This document shows positions 52,207 through 60,046 of a stretch of 64,000 nucleotides of DNA, one piece after another; position 1 is the first letter of the stretch, and each line of letters starts with the position of its first letter. The stretch comes from Nocardia farcinica (GTDB lineage Bacteria > Actinomycetota > Actinomycetes > Mycobacteriales > Mycobacteriaceae), in contig NZ_LN868938.1 in assembly GCF_001182745.1 (NCBI RefSeq), positions 2,418,001 through 2,482,000 of the forward strand. Reading direction: 5' to 3'. The notes under the pieces were generated by a model. That model saw only the letters and a list, made by a program, of their open reading frames with translations, was not told where the DNA came from and made no database searches. Both the position numbers and the translations under genes were made by a program.

Positions 52207-55200
52207 TCACTCGACGGTCCCTTCGCGGGCCAAGGGCAGCGCCAGCGCCAGCGCCGCGACAGCGCGGTCGGTGATCTCGGGCTGCCCCAGCGTATGCAGG
52301 GCTCGCCGCAGCAGCTCTCTGCGGTCGCCCCAACCGGTTTCGGCCGCGGCCGCCGCGATTGCCGCGGCGAGTTCCCGAATCGGCACCTGGTCTATCGCTC
52401 GGGGGCCGAGCGTGCGGCGGGCCGTGAGCGGCTGCTCCGGCGTGCGAAAGGTCCGCGCGGCGGAGTCGCCCGTCGGGACCGGATCGTCGACGAGCAGATC
52501 ACCGCTGTCGACAGCCGCGTCGAGCAGTCGTTCGACCATGTCCGCGATACCGGCGTCGGCAGCCGAGCCCGCGGACCTCGAATAAGCGGCCAGTACCCGG
52601 GAGCCGGTCACCGGCCCCTCGACGTCGACGATCCGCACCAGGTCTTTGGTCACCGTGCTCGGCGACGCGACACCGGGCGCGGCGAGCGGTTCGGCGAACG
52701 CCCGATAGGGGACCACCACTTCGGCCCCGGACTCCGTGGGAGGGGGCGGTTGCTCCGCCTGTGGCACCCCGATCGGCTCGTCGATGGGCACCGCCGGCGC
52801 GTCCGCATCGGTGTGCGACGAATAGGACGCGGCCTCTTCGTCATGGTCTGCGGCCCGCGGCCGCACGGTGTCGTCCGACCGTTCTGCCACCACCGGCGCG
52901 AGCTCGGCCGCCGTGGCCGCCGAAGTCGTTTCCTCCTCGCTGACGGGCAGGAGGCCGAGTTCGTCGAAGGTGGCCCACAGCGGCGCCAACGCCGCGTCCG
53001 GGTCGCGCAGGAACTGTGACTGTCGGATGCGCACGAACGGCCATCCGCACCGTTGCAGGTCGCGCTGCCGCGCCAGGTCGGCGTCGAACGCCGTCGGACC
53101 GTCCCAGCGGTCGCCGTCGCACTGGACCGCCACCCGCGCCTGCGCGCCGGTCACGACCATGTCGATGTCGTAGCCCGTCGCGTCGTAGTGCGCGCTGACG
53201 CGATAGCCGCGTTCGACGATCCTGTTGAACACCTGCTGCTCGAACAGCGATTCGAACGGCGCGACCACGCGGTCCTCGGGTACCGGCTCCGGCCGCTCGC
53301 CGATCTGCTCGGCATCCTGCCGCCACGTCTCGAGGCAGTAATCCAGCAACCGATATCGCATGTCATCGGGATTGCGCAGGTCATCAAGAGTGACCGAGTG
53401 GAACAACCAGAGTTGGTCGCGGGCCCGGGAGACCGCGACGTTGTAGCGCTGGATCGCCTCTTCCCGGTTCTGTGCCACCAGCCGTGACTCGCCACCGCGA
53501 GCCTTGACCATCGACAGAAAGATGACGTCGCGTTCGGCGCCCTGGAAGTCGGCGGCGTCGCCGCAGCGCAGTTGCCTGCGGGTCAACTCCTCCGGCTGGA
53601 ATCGCGTGAGCAGCTTGTCCCAGACGAGTTTGGCCTGCTGGACGCCGAGCAGGGAGATCACGCCGAAGGTCTTGCCGTCGTAGGCAGGATCTTCGATGCA
53701 GCGTGCGATCTGCTCCACGATCCGGTCGGCCTCGGCGACATTGGTGTTGATCTTGGGAGGATTCGTGCCGTCGGGCACATACACCGTGCGGATGGGCGGC
53801 AACCGATCGGCACCGAACATTCGCACCGGTATCAGGCGCACGTTGTGCGGCTCGTAGGCGATCTTGTTGGAGAAGCCGATGATCTCCGGCACGCAGCGCC
53901 GGTGCTCCACCAAAGTCAACCGGGCCGGGAACCGCATGGTGGCCTCGTCGAACAGGCTGCGCTTGGGTTCCTGCCAGGTGGCTCGGTATTTGTCGTCGAA
54001 CAGGTACTGGCCGGCGAGCTTCTCCAGCTCCTTCTGATCGACGCCGACCGCGGACGGCGACACCTGCTTGTCGTCGCCGATCACCACGATGCGCGGCGCG
54101 AGGTACTGCAGGAACACCGATTCCAGCCCGGCTTGAGATGCCTCGTCGACCACGACCACGTCGAACATGTCCTGCTCGATGTCGAGCTGCTCGACCACGC
54201 GGTAGATCGGCATGATCCACACCGGAACCGCCGAGCGACAGCGCGCCAGCGTCTGCTTGATCTCCGCGCGTCGCCTGTTGGCATGGACGCCGGTGCCTTT
54301 GCCGAGCTTGCGGACCAACTGAACGTACTGGCGCAGATCCGCGCGCGAGCTGTGACTCAACCGTCCTGGCCCGACCGCCCGGTCCCACGCGCGTGTCACG
54401 GCCAGTTCGGTCGCCTCCGCACGCAGGCGGTCCTCGATCGAATCGAGTTCCAGGAACAGGTCGTTGACCTGCTCGTCCACCCGCTCGTCCAGCCAACGGC
54501 CCGCCGCCGCCCATCCCCATGCGGCGGGCAAGGTCGCCAGTCGCGTCTCCCACTCCGGATCGCCGATGGTCTCCAGAATCCGCGAGTGCAGAGCGGGCAC
54601 GGTGGCAATCCGTGCGTCGAGGTCCCGCCGCTGGGCGTATCTGGCACGCAGCTCACGGAGTTCGGCCAGTCGCGCATGGGCGCGGTGATAAGAACGGGTG
54701 TCCGCCCGCTCGACCGTGGCGCGCAGTTCGTGCAGGTTCGCGGTGGCCCGGGGGTGATTGCCGAGGGTGGTGAGCTTGGCGAGAAGTTCATTGATGGGAG
54801 CTTGCGCGGCGTGTAACTCGTCGAGCGCTGTCACCGCATCGAATGCCTGCACCATCCGCTGCACCGAGACCGGGTCCGCCCAATCGGGTTCGGGCAGGCC
54901 GTAAGTGCGCAGCTTCGCACCGGCGGCCTGCAACTGTGTGCCGAAACCCAGGATGCCCTGCAACCGCTGATGTCGTTCCCGATGCCAGGCCAGCCGCCAC
55001 CCCGGCGCGCCGGCCTGCGGCTGCGCGAGGCCCTGCCACGCGGCATCGAGCTGGTTCAGCAACCGGCTCGCTTGCTCGTACTGCCGGAACTTCTCCAGCT
55101 GCTCGGCGGTGGTAGGAATCCGGCCGTCCACACGCACGGCGTCGAACAGCGGCTTGGCGTCCTTGATGACCTTGGCCGCGGTGAGCCCCATCTTCGGCGA

Positions 55201-57336
55201 ACCGTCGGCCTGGATCTTGAGTTCGCCCTTCTTGGCGATGTGCGCCTGCACCGCTTCGGCGAGCGCCACCAGAGGCGCGAGGTCCGTACTGGTTACGGTG
55301 ACCTCGCTGATTCCGACAGCCGTGACCGCGGCCTCCGCATGGGTGAGTAGTTCCGCGATGCGCTGGGCCCTGGTCTGCCACTCCATCGGCCGTCCGGCAC
55401 GGACATCGAGCAGGGCATCGCGGATCCAGGTCTCGCGGTGATCCACCAGCTCGGCCGCCGCCCGGTCCTGGCCCTGCACCAGTTCACGCAGCTCGGCACG
55501 TGTGGCCAGGGCCAACGTCACGATCCGGCGGACCCATTCGGTCTGCCCGACCTCCTGGTATTCGCGGCATCGCTGCTGGGCAGTGGCGCGGCGGGCGAAC
55601 CACTCGTCCACCTGGGCCGGCGGCGGCAATTCGGCGGTGGTGACCAGCTGGGGCGCCTGTGCCTCCGGGTCGCGCAGCGAGTCGTCCAGCACCAGCTCCC
55701 GCCACAGCGTGTACTCCTGCGCGGTCGCGGGCGGCGCCTCGGCGGCGCCGGGGGCGACGAGCCCGGCGATCCAGCCGTGTCGTTCCCGGTCTGCGCGGTG
55801 CTGCGCCACGATATCGGTGAGGGTGCCACGGTACCCGGCGACGTCGTAGCCGCGCACTTCGGCTTCCCGAGCGGCGCGCAATCTGCGCAGGAGGTCGGCG
55901 CGGCGCTCCCGCAGCTCGTCGATGCGGCGTTGCGCGGCGGTGATCTGACGCTCGCATCGTGCCGGGTCGTGCTCGGCGGCGGCTTCGGAGATGCGTTCGA
56001 CGGCCACTTCGAGATCGGCGAAGGAGTCCCGCGAGGTGCCGACGACGGCGACCGACAGCGGCTTGATCTCGTCGGGCAGCTTGCCGCGCACCTCCTCGAG
56101 CGCGCGATCGGTATGCGCGGTGACCAGTACTCGTTTGCCTTGTGCCAGCAGATGCGCGATCAACGCCGCGGCGGTGTGGGTCTTGCCGGTGCCGGGCGGT
56201 CCCTGCACGATCGTGTGGGCGCTCGAGTCGACATGGTCGAGGATGCGCAACTGCACCTCGTTGAGCGGCATGGGCAGGAAGCTGTCCGCACCGTCGCGCA
56301 CGACAGCGCCCTCGTCGCTGGGCTTGTCCCGGCGGGGCACGTAGTCGGGATCGACAAGGTTACGAATGCCCTCCGGCACCTCGTCCTGTTGTCGGATCCG
56401 CTGGGCGATCGAGTCCAGCACGCGCACCAACCCGCGTTTCCCGCGTGAACGCAGGATCACCGCGGGCGCGTAGGCGCCGGTCGGCTCCCGTCCGGGTGCG
56501 GGCACGGTCATCTGGTCGAGATAGTCGGCGCCGTAGTGGATGCAGTTGATCACCCGCCGGACCAACGCCCCCACGGCCGACTGATCGAACGGGTCGACCG
56601 CTTCCCGGCGCGCGAACTCCTCGGCCTCGTGCAGGTGCGTGGCACTGCTGAGATGGCTGTGGTCGAGGAAGTCCATCAGTTCGACCGATACTCCGCCACC
56701 GCCGCTCTCGACCGAAACGGCAAGGGCACCGGAGTCGGTGTCGAAGTCGATTTTGACCGGAACCGTCAGCACATGCCTGCGCACGGTGGCGCCGGACGGC
56801 GGCTTCCAGCTCAGGCACCCAAGTCCCAGCACGGCCTCGGTCGTCTCCGATGCCGCACTCAGCCGGGTGTAGACGTCGTAGAGCTCGCGATAGAGGCGGT
56901 GGGCGAGCAGATCACGGCGGGCTTTCAACGACCACGGCCGCCACCTCGTCATCCAGGCATTGAATCCTTCGACCACCTCCGGGTGATCGGCCAGCGACTC
57001 CGCACCGTGGGGACCGACACGAGTCTCACGCAGTTCCGGCTCGACCTCGGGGTCGTCGAGGCGTCCCGGTGCCAGCCACTCGCGCACCCGCGCGTCGTGC
57101 AACTCGGCCGCGGGCTCGACCCGCACCTTGGCGACCACCAGGAACGGCTCGCCCGCTGCCTCCGGCTGGTAGGTCACGGCCGGATGGACCGGCAGATCCG
57201 CCAGCCAGAGCACCGTTCCGAGGTCGGCCACGTCGGCGATCTTCGTCATGCCGATGTCCTGGACACGGGCCAGATAGTGGAACAACCGCGCTCCGCGGTC
57301 GGCCAGCGGCGCGCCCCCGCCCGTCATTCCCGCCAC
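52207..57336 (-). CDS. 1709-aa SF1 (UPF1/DNA2-like) helicase with Vsr/MTES_1575-like nuclease domain
   Basis: N-terminal ~330 residues are a conserved beta-rich region of helicase-type defence proteins. Walker A QGPPGTGKTHTAAAL is near residue 375 and Walker B VVVDEASQAGLE only near 1060, with ~680 mostly helical, coiled-coil-prone residues between. Motifs V/VI DAADFQGAERDVIFL and NVAVSRARDQLW (about 1300) complete the helicase. Residues ~1360-1440 match the Vsr-like REase_MTES_1575 domain (YDIDMVV, VAVQCDGDRWDG); Gln stands where many members have Glu. The rest has repeated winged-helix-like segments. GTG 57336 has AGGAGG 6 nt upstream. Likely effector nuclease-helicase of the methylase/kinase operon. 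Confidence 0.83.
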   Translation of the reverse strand: MAGMTGGGAPLADRGARLFHYLARVQDIGMTKIADVADLGTVLWLADLPVHPAVTYQPEAAGEPFLVVAKVRVEPAAELHDARVREWLAPGRLDDPEVEPELRETRVGPHGAESLADHPEVVEGFNAWMTRWRPWSLKARRDLLAHRLYRELYDVYTRLSAASETTEAVLGLGCLSWKPPSGATVRRHVLTVPVKIDFDTDSGALAVSVESGGGGVSVELMDFLDHSHLSSATHLHEAEEFARREAVDPFDQSAVGALVRRVINCIHYGADYLDQMTVPAPGREPTGAYAPAVILRSRGKRGLVRVLDSIAQRIRQQDEVPEGIRNLVDPDYVPRRDKPSDEGAVVRDGADSFLPMPLNEVQLRILDHVDSSAHTIVQGPPGTGKTHTAAALIAHLLAQGKRVLVTAHTDRALEEVRGKLPDEIKPLSVAVVGTSRDSFADLEVAVERISEAAAEHDPARCERQITAAQRRIDELRERRADLLRRLRAAREAEVRGYDVAGYRGTLTDIVAQHRADRERHGWIAGLVAPGAAEAPPATAQEYTLWRELVLDDSLRDPEAQAPQLVTTAELPPPAQVDEWFARRATAQQRCREYQEVGQTEWVRRIVTLALATRAELRELVQGQDRAAAELVDHRETWIRDALLDVRAGRPMEWQTRAQRIAELLTHAEAAVTAVGISEVTVTSTDLAPLVALAEAVQAHIAKKGELKIQADGSPKMGLTAAKVIKDAKPLFDAVRVDGRIPTTAEQLEKFRQYEQASRLLNQLDAAWQGLAQPQAGAPGWRLAWHRERHQRLQGILGFGTQLQAAGAKLRTYGLPEPDWADPVSVQRMVQAFDAVTALDELHAAQAPINELLAKLTTLGNHPRATANLHELRATVERADTRSYHRAHARLAELRELRARYAQRRDLDARIATVPALHSRILETIGDPEWETRLATLPAAWGWAAAGRWLDERVDEQVNDLFLELDSIEDRLRAEATELAVTRAWDRAVGPGRLSHSSRADLRQYVQLVRKLGKGTGVHANRRRAEIKQTLARCRSAVPVWIMPIYRVVEQLDIEQDMFDVVVVDEASQAGLESVFLQYLAPRIVVIGDDKQVSPSAVGVDQKELEKLAGQYLFDDKYRATWQEPKRSLFDEATMRFPARLTLVEHRRCVPEIIGFSNKIAYEPHNVRLIPVRMFGADRLPPIRTVYVPDGTNPPKINTNVAEADRIVEQIARCIEDPAYDGKTFGVISLLGVQQAKLVWDKLLTRFQPEELTRRQLRCGDAADFQGAERDVIFLSMVKARGGESRLVAQNREEAIQRYNVAVSRARDQLWLFHSVTLDDLRNPDDMRYRLLDYCLETWRQDAEQIGERPEPVPEDRVVAPFESLFEQQVFNRIVERGYRVSAHYDATGYDIDMVVTGAQARVAVQCDGDRWDGPTAFDADLARQRDLQRCGWPFVRIRQSQFLRDPDAALAPLWATFDELGLLPVSEEETTSAATAAELAPVVAERSDDTVRPRAADHDEEAASYSSHTDADAPAVPIDEPIGVPQAEQPPPPTESGAEVVVPYRAFAEPLAAPGVASPSTVTKDLVRIVDVEGPVTGSRVLAAYSRSAGSAADAGIADMVERLLDAAVDSGDLLVDDPVPTGDSAARTFRTPEQPLTARRTLGPRAIDQVPIRELAAAIAAAAAETGWGDRRELLRRALHTLGQPEITDRAVAALALALPLAREGTVE

Positions 57337-57454
57337 CGCAGTCCTCCTACTGTCCGTTCCCGCAACTGTCGATCGCGCGGGTCGATCCTCCGCGCTGTGC
57401 CCGGTGTCCCGAACGCTATCGCCAACCGAGAGCCGCGTGCTACAGCGGCTGAGG

Positions 57455-58879
57455 TCAGGTCCATCGGCGTAGATCCCCGACAAGCTCGCGCACTTCCGAT
57501 ACCCGGCGATCCGATGGCCCGTACCGCGCCTCGAGTTGGGCCTGCAACCTCCGGAAGCGCTCCATCGCGTCTTCGGAATGCCCCAGCTGCAGCAGACACT
57601 CGGCGAGGCGCCGTTGGCAGAACATGACCTGGTCGTCGTAGGGCCCCCGCTCGGCGGTGAGGTCATCGATCAAGGTGCGGTAGAGATCGGCGGCCTCGTC
57701 GAACGCACCCGATTCGAACCGCAAGCCCGCCAGCTGGATCCGGGCGTCGACGATATCGGCGTCACGGGCGCCGAGCAGCGGGATGGCGGCCTGCAGGGCC
57801 GTGTGCAGGTGGCGCACCGCCGGATGATAGCGGGATTCGTCAGCCAGGCGCCTGGCCTTCTCGATGGCGCGGTGCAGGTCGCCGCGGCTGAGATCGTCCG
57901 TCGGGACGACCACCGTTTCCGCGGCGGCCGTCGGCGGGATCACCGGGTCGGGCACCGGCGCGATCATCGTCGGCGCCGTTCGGCTCGATCCGGGCGCGCT
58001 GACGGCCACGGCATACATACGAGCGGGGCTGTCGACGTCGTCGATCAGTTCGGCGATGTCGCAGGCGTGACGCATCAGTACCGCGTGCACGGCGGCCGCA
58101 CCCGCCGGCCGGCTCTCGGGCTTCTTCTCCAACATGCACATGACCAGGCCGGCCATGTCCGCGGGGATACCGGGGCATTCCACGCGAATGTCCGGCGGCG
58201 GGGTCGAAACCTGCTGGGACCACACGCTGAACGCGTTGGTGCCGGTGAACACACGTTCACCGGTGAGCAACTCGTGCAGGATGAGCCCCAGGGCGTACAG
58301 GTCGGTCTGGGGGCTGATCTCGCGCGACTCGATCTGCTCCGGCGCCATGAAGGCCGGGGTTCCGATGGTCTGGCCGGTGGAGGTGTACCGGCTGCGGTCG
58401 GCATCCAGGGCGACGGCGAGTCCGAAGTCGAGCACCTTCAGCGTTCCGTTGTCACAGAGCATCAGGTTCGACGGTTTGAGGTCCCGATGGTAGATCCGAT
58501 GCCGGTGGGTGGCCGCCAGTACCGCGGCGGTCTGCGCGCCGAGCGCGGCGACGATCCCGATCGGCAGCCGCCCACGGCGGACGAGCAGGTCGTCGAGGGT
58601 CACCCCGTCGACGAATTCCATCACCAGATAAGGCCGGAACGGCTCGGTGTCGGTGAGCCCGGCATCGTAGATCGCGGGCGTGCCGGGATGGCTGACGGTG
58701 GCCATCAGCTCGGCTTCCCGCAGAAAGCGTTTCGTCCACTCACTGTCGGATTCGAGATCGGCGTGGGTGAGTTTGACGGCCACCCGCCGTTTCAGGTTGC
58801 GATCGAATCCCTCGAACACCTGCCCCATACCACCGGCCCCGACCTGGCGGATGAGGTCGTAGCGTCCCCCGACCTGCAC
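57455..58879 (-). CDS. Soluble PknB-type Ser/Thr protein kinase with C-terminal TPR-like repeats
   Basis: A 474-aa kinase. The glycine loop is GAGGMGQVFEG, the ATP lysine in VAVKLT, catalytic loop YHRDLKPSN, DFG in VLDFGLA and APE in FMAPEQIE; all are intact. There is no transmembrane helix or PASTA domain, unlike housekeeping PknB. A Thr/Pro/Val linker leads to about 130 residues of TPR-like helices (RRLADESRYHPAVRHLHTA, SGAFDEAADLYRTLIDDL, LGHSEDAMERFRRLQAQLEA). GTG 58879 is preceded by GGAGGTG. It lies 22 nt after the truncated methylase gene and before the SF1 helicase-nuclease, so it probably regulates this module by phosphorylation. Confidence 0.9.
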   Translation of the reverse strand: MQVGGRYDLIRQVGAGGMGQVFEGFDRNLKRRVAVKLTHADLESDSEWTKRFLREAELMATVSHPGTPAIYDAGLTDTEPFRPYLVMEFVDGVTLDDLLVRRGRLPIGIVAALGAQTAAVLAATHRHRIYHRDLKPSNLMLCDNGTLKVLDFGLAVALDADRSRYTSTGQTIGTPAFMAPEQIESREISPQTDLYALGLILHELLTGERVFTGTNAFSVWSQQVSTPPPDIRVECPGIPADMAGLVMCMLEKKPESRPAGAAAVHAVLMRHACDIAELIDDVDSPARMYAVAVSAPGSSRTAPTMIAPVPDPVIPPTAAAETVVVPTDDLSRGDLHRAIEKARRLADESRYHPAVRHLHTALQAAIPLLGARDADIVDARIQLAGLRFESGAFDEAADLYRTLIDDLTAERGPYDDQVMFCQRRLAECLLQLGHSEDAMERFRRLQAQLEARYGPSDRRVSEVRELVGDLRRWT

Positions 58880-58901
58880 CGGTCACCTCCGTGCTTCTCG
58901 A

Positions 58902-60011
58902 CTACCCACCCAGATCACCGGTGTCGGCCGGACGCAGCCGCGCCGTCGCCAGACCGCGGTATCCGATCCGGACCAGCGCTTCGATGGTCGCGCGACGCTG
59001 CAGCCAGTCCTCCTCGAGCTTACGCAGCCGGGCGAACGCCCGCGCATACCGGCGCTGGTCGGCCGGGGTCAGGCGCGGCAGTGCGACCTCGTAGAGATCG
59101 ATGCTGCCACGGGACCCTTCGACCGCCGCGCGCAGCACACCGGCGAGGAACTCCGGGTCGAGCACCTCGGGGTCGGCGCGCACGAGTTCGATGCCGGGAC
59201 CGAGCAGCACACCTTCTCCCTCCCGGAACACCCGTACGATCCGATCGGCCATCACCGCGACCACATCTCCCGGACGCACCGGCACCGCTCCCGGAGCCTG
59301 CTCATCGCCCAGGCGCGACGGCGGGCGGCCCAGCCGGACGTCCTTGGCAGTCCACATCGGGACACCGGTCTCGGCACGGACCGTCGGGGGCGACTGATGG
59401 AAGCTCACCATCCCTGCCTCGGCCAGTTCGCCGAGGGTGACAACGCCCGCCGCGGGTTCTGCCGGCGCCAGCGCGGGTGCGGTCTCCAGCGGCGATTCGG
59501 AGAGCGTTGCCAGCAGGTCCGGGTATCTGTCGAGCTCGGTGGTGCCGGGGTCGGCCGGCGTCAGATCCACGCGGTCGTCCAGCCGATCGATGACGCGGAC
59601 CGCGTACCCGGCCGCATCAGGGTGTGTGGGATGGTCGCGGAACGCCCGCCACGCTGTCGCCACCCGTGTCGGGTCGCCCGCGGCATCAATGAGCAGGACA
59701 TGGTCAGGACGTTCGCCGTCGGTGCCGGACAGCACCCACAGGTGCCGGTCGGCGTCCAGGCCCGCCACGAGCGCGCGCAGCACACCCTTGCGCAACGACA
59801 CTCCGCGCAGCGTCCGCGCCTGCCTGCTCGTCGCGGCGGACACCGGCATCGGCACCGCGACCAGGCCCGTTTCGGAAACCTGGGTCAGGCATTGGTGCAA
59901 CCACGCTTCCGCACCGTCCGCCGACGTCCAGCGCCGATCGCCGTCGTCGCCGTACAGGCCGGGGTCGTACAGGTTCGCCTCGAAAGTCTGCTCGGCGAAT
60001 TCATGCCACAT
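58902..60011 (-). CDS. Truncated N6-methyltransferase paralogue / half-specificity subunit
   Basis: A 369-aa protein that aligns with the C-terminal part of the methyltransferase encoded just upstream. Shared positions include GVLRALVAGL / GILRAVIALP, VTLGELAEAGMVS / VTVAELAGHGWLQ, LDPEFLAGVLRA / LDPWFLAGFLLA and ADQRRYARAFARLRKL / AEQQRYGALLRRLFRL. The SAM motif DPACGSG and NPPY are absent, so it cannot methylate. The C-terminal ~170 residues look like one HsdS-type target-recognition half. It starts 35 nt after the methylase with a GGGAGGA site. It may pair with the active enzyme as a second recognition half; family call is my own alignment by eye. Confidence 0.75.
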   Translation of the reverse strand: MWHEFAEQTFEANLYDPGLYGDDGDRRWTSADGAEAWLHQCLTQVSETGLVAVPMPVSAATSRQARTLRGVSLRKGVLRALVAGLDADRHLWVLSGTDGERPDHVLLIDAAGDPTRVATAWRAFRDHPTHPDAAGYAVRVIDRLDDRVDLTPADPGTTELDRYPDLLATLSESPLETAPALAPAEPAAGVVTLGELAEAGMVSFHQSPPTVRAETGVPMWTAKDVRLGRPPSRLGDEQAPGAVPVRPGDVVAVMADRIVRVFREGEGVLLGPGIELVRADPEVLDPEFLAGVLRAAVEGSRGSIDLYEVALPRLTPADQRRYARAFARLRKLEEDWLQRRATIEALVRIGYRGLATARLRPADTGDLGG

Positions 60012-60046
60012 GCCGGATCCTCCCGCCTGGTTCGTCCGGACGGACG

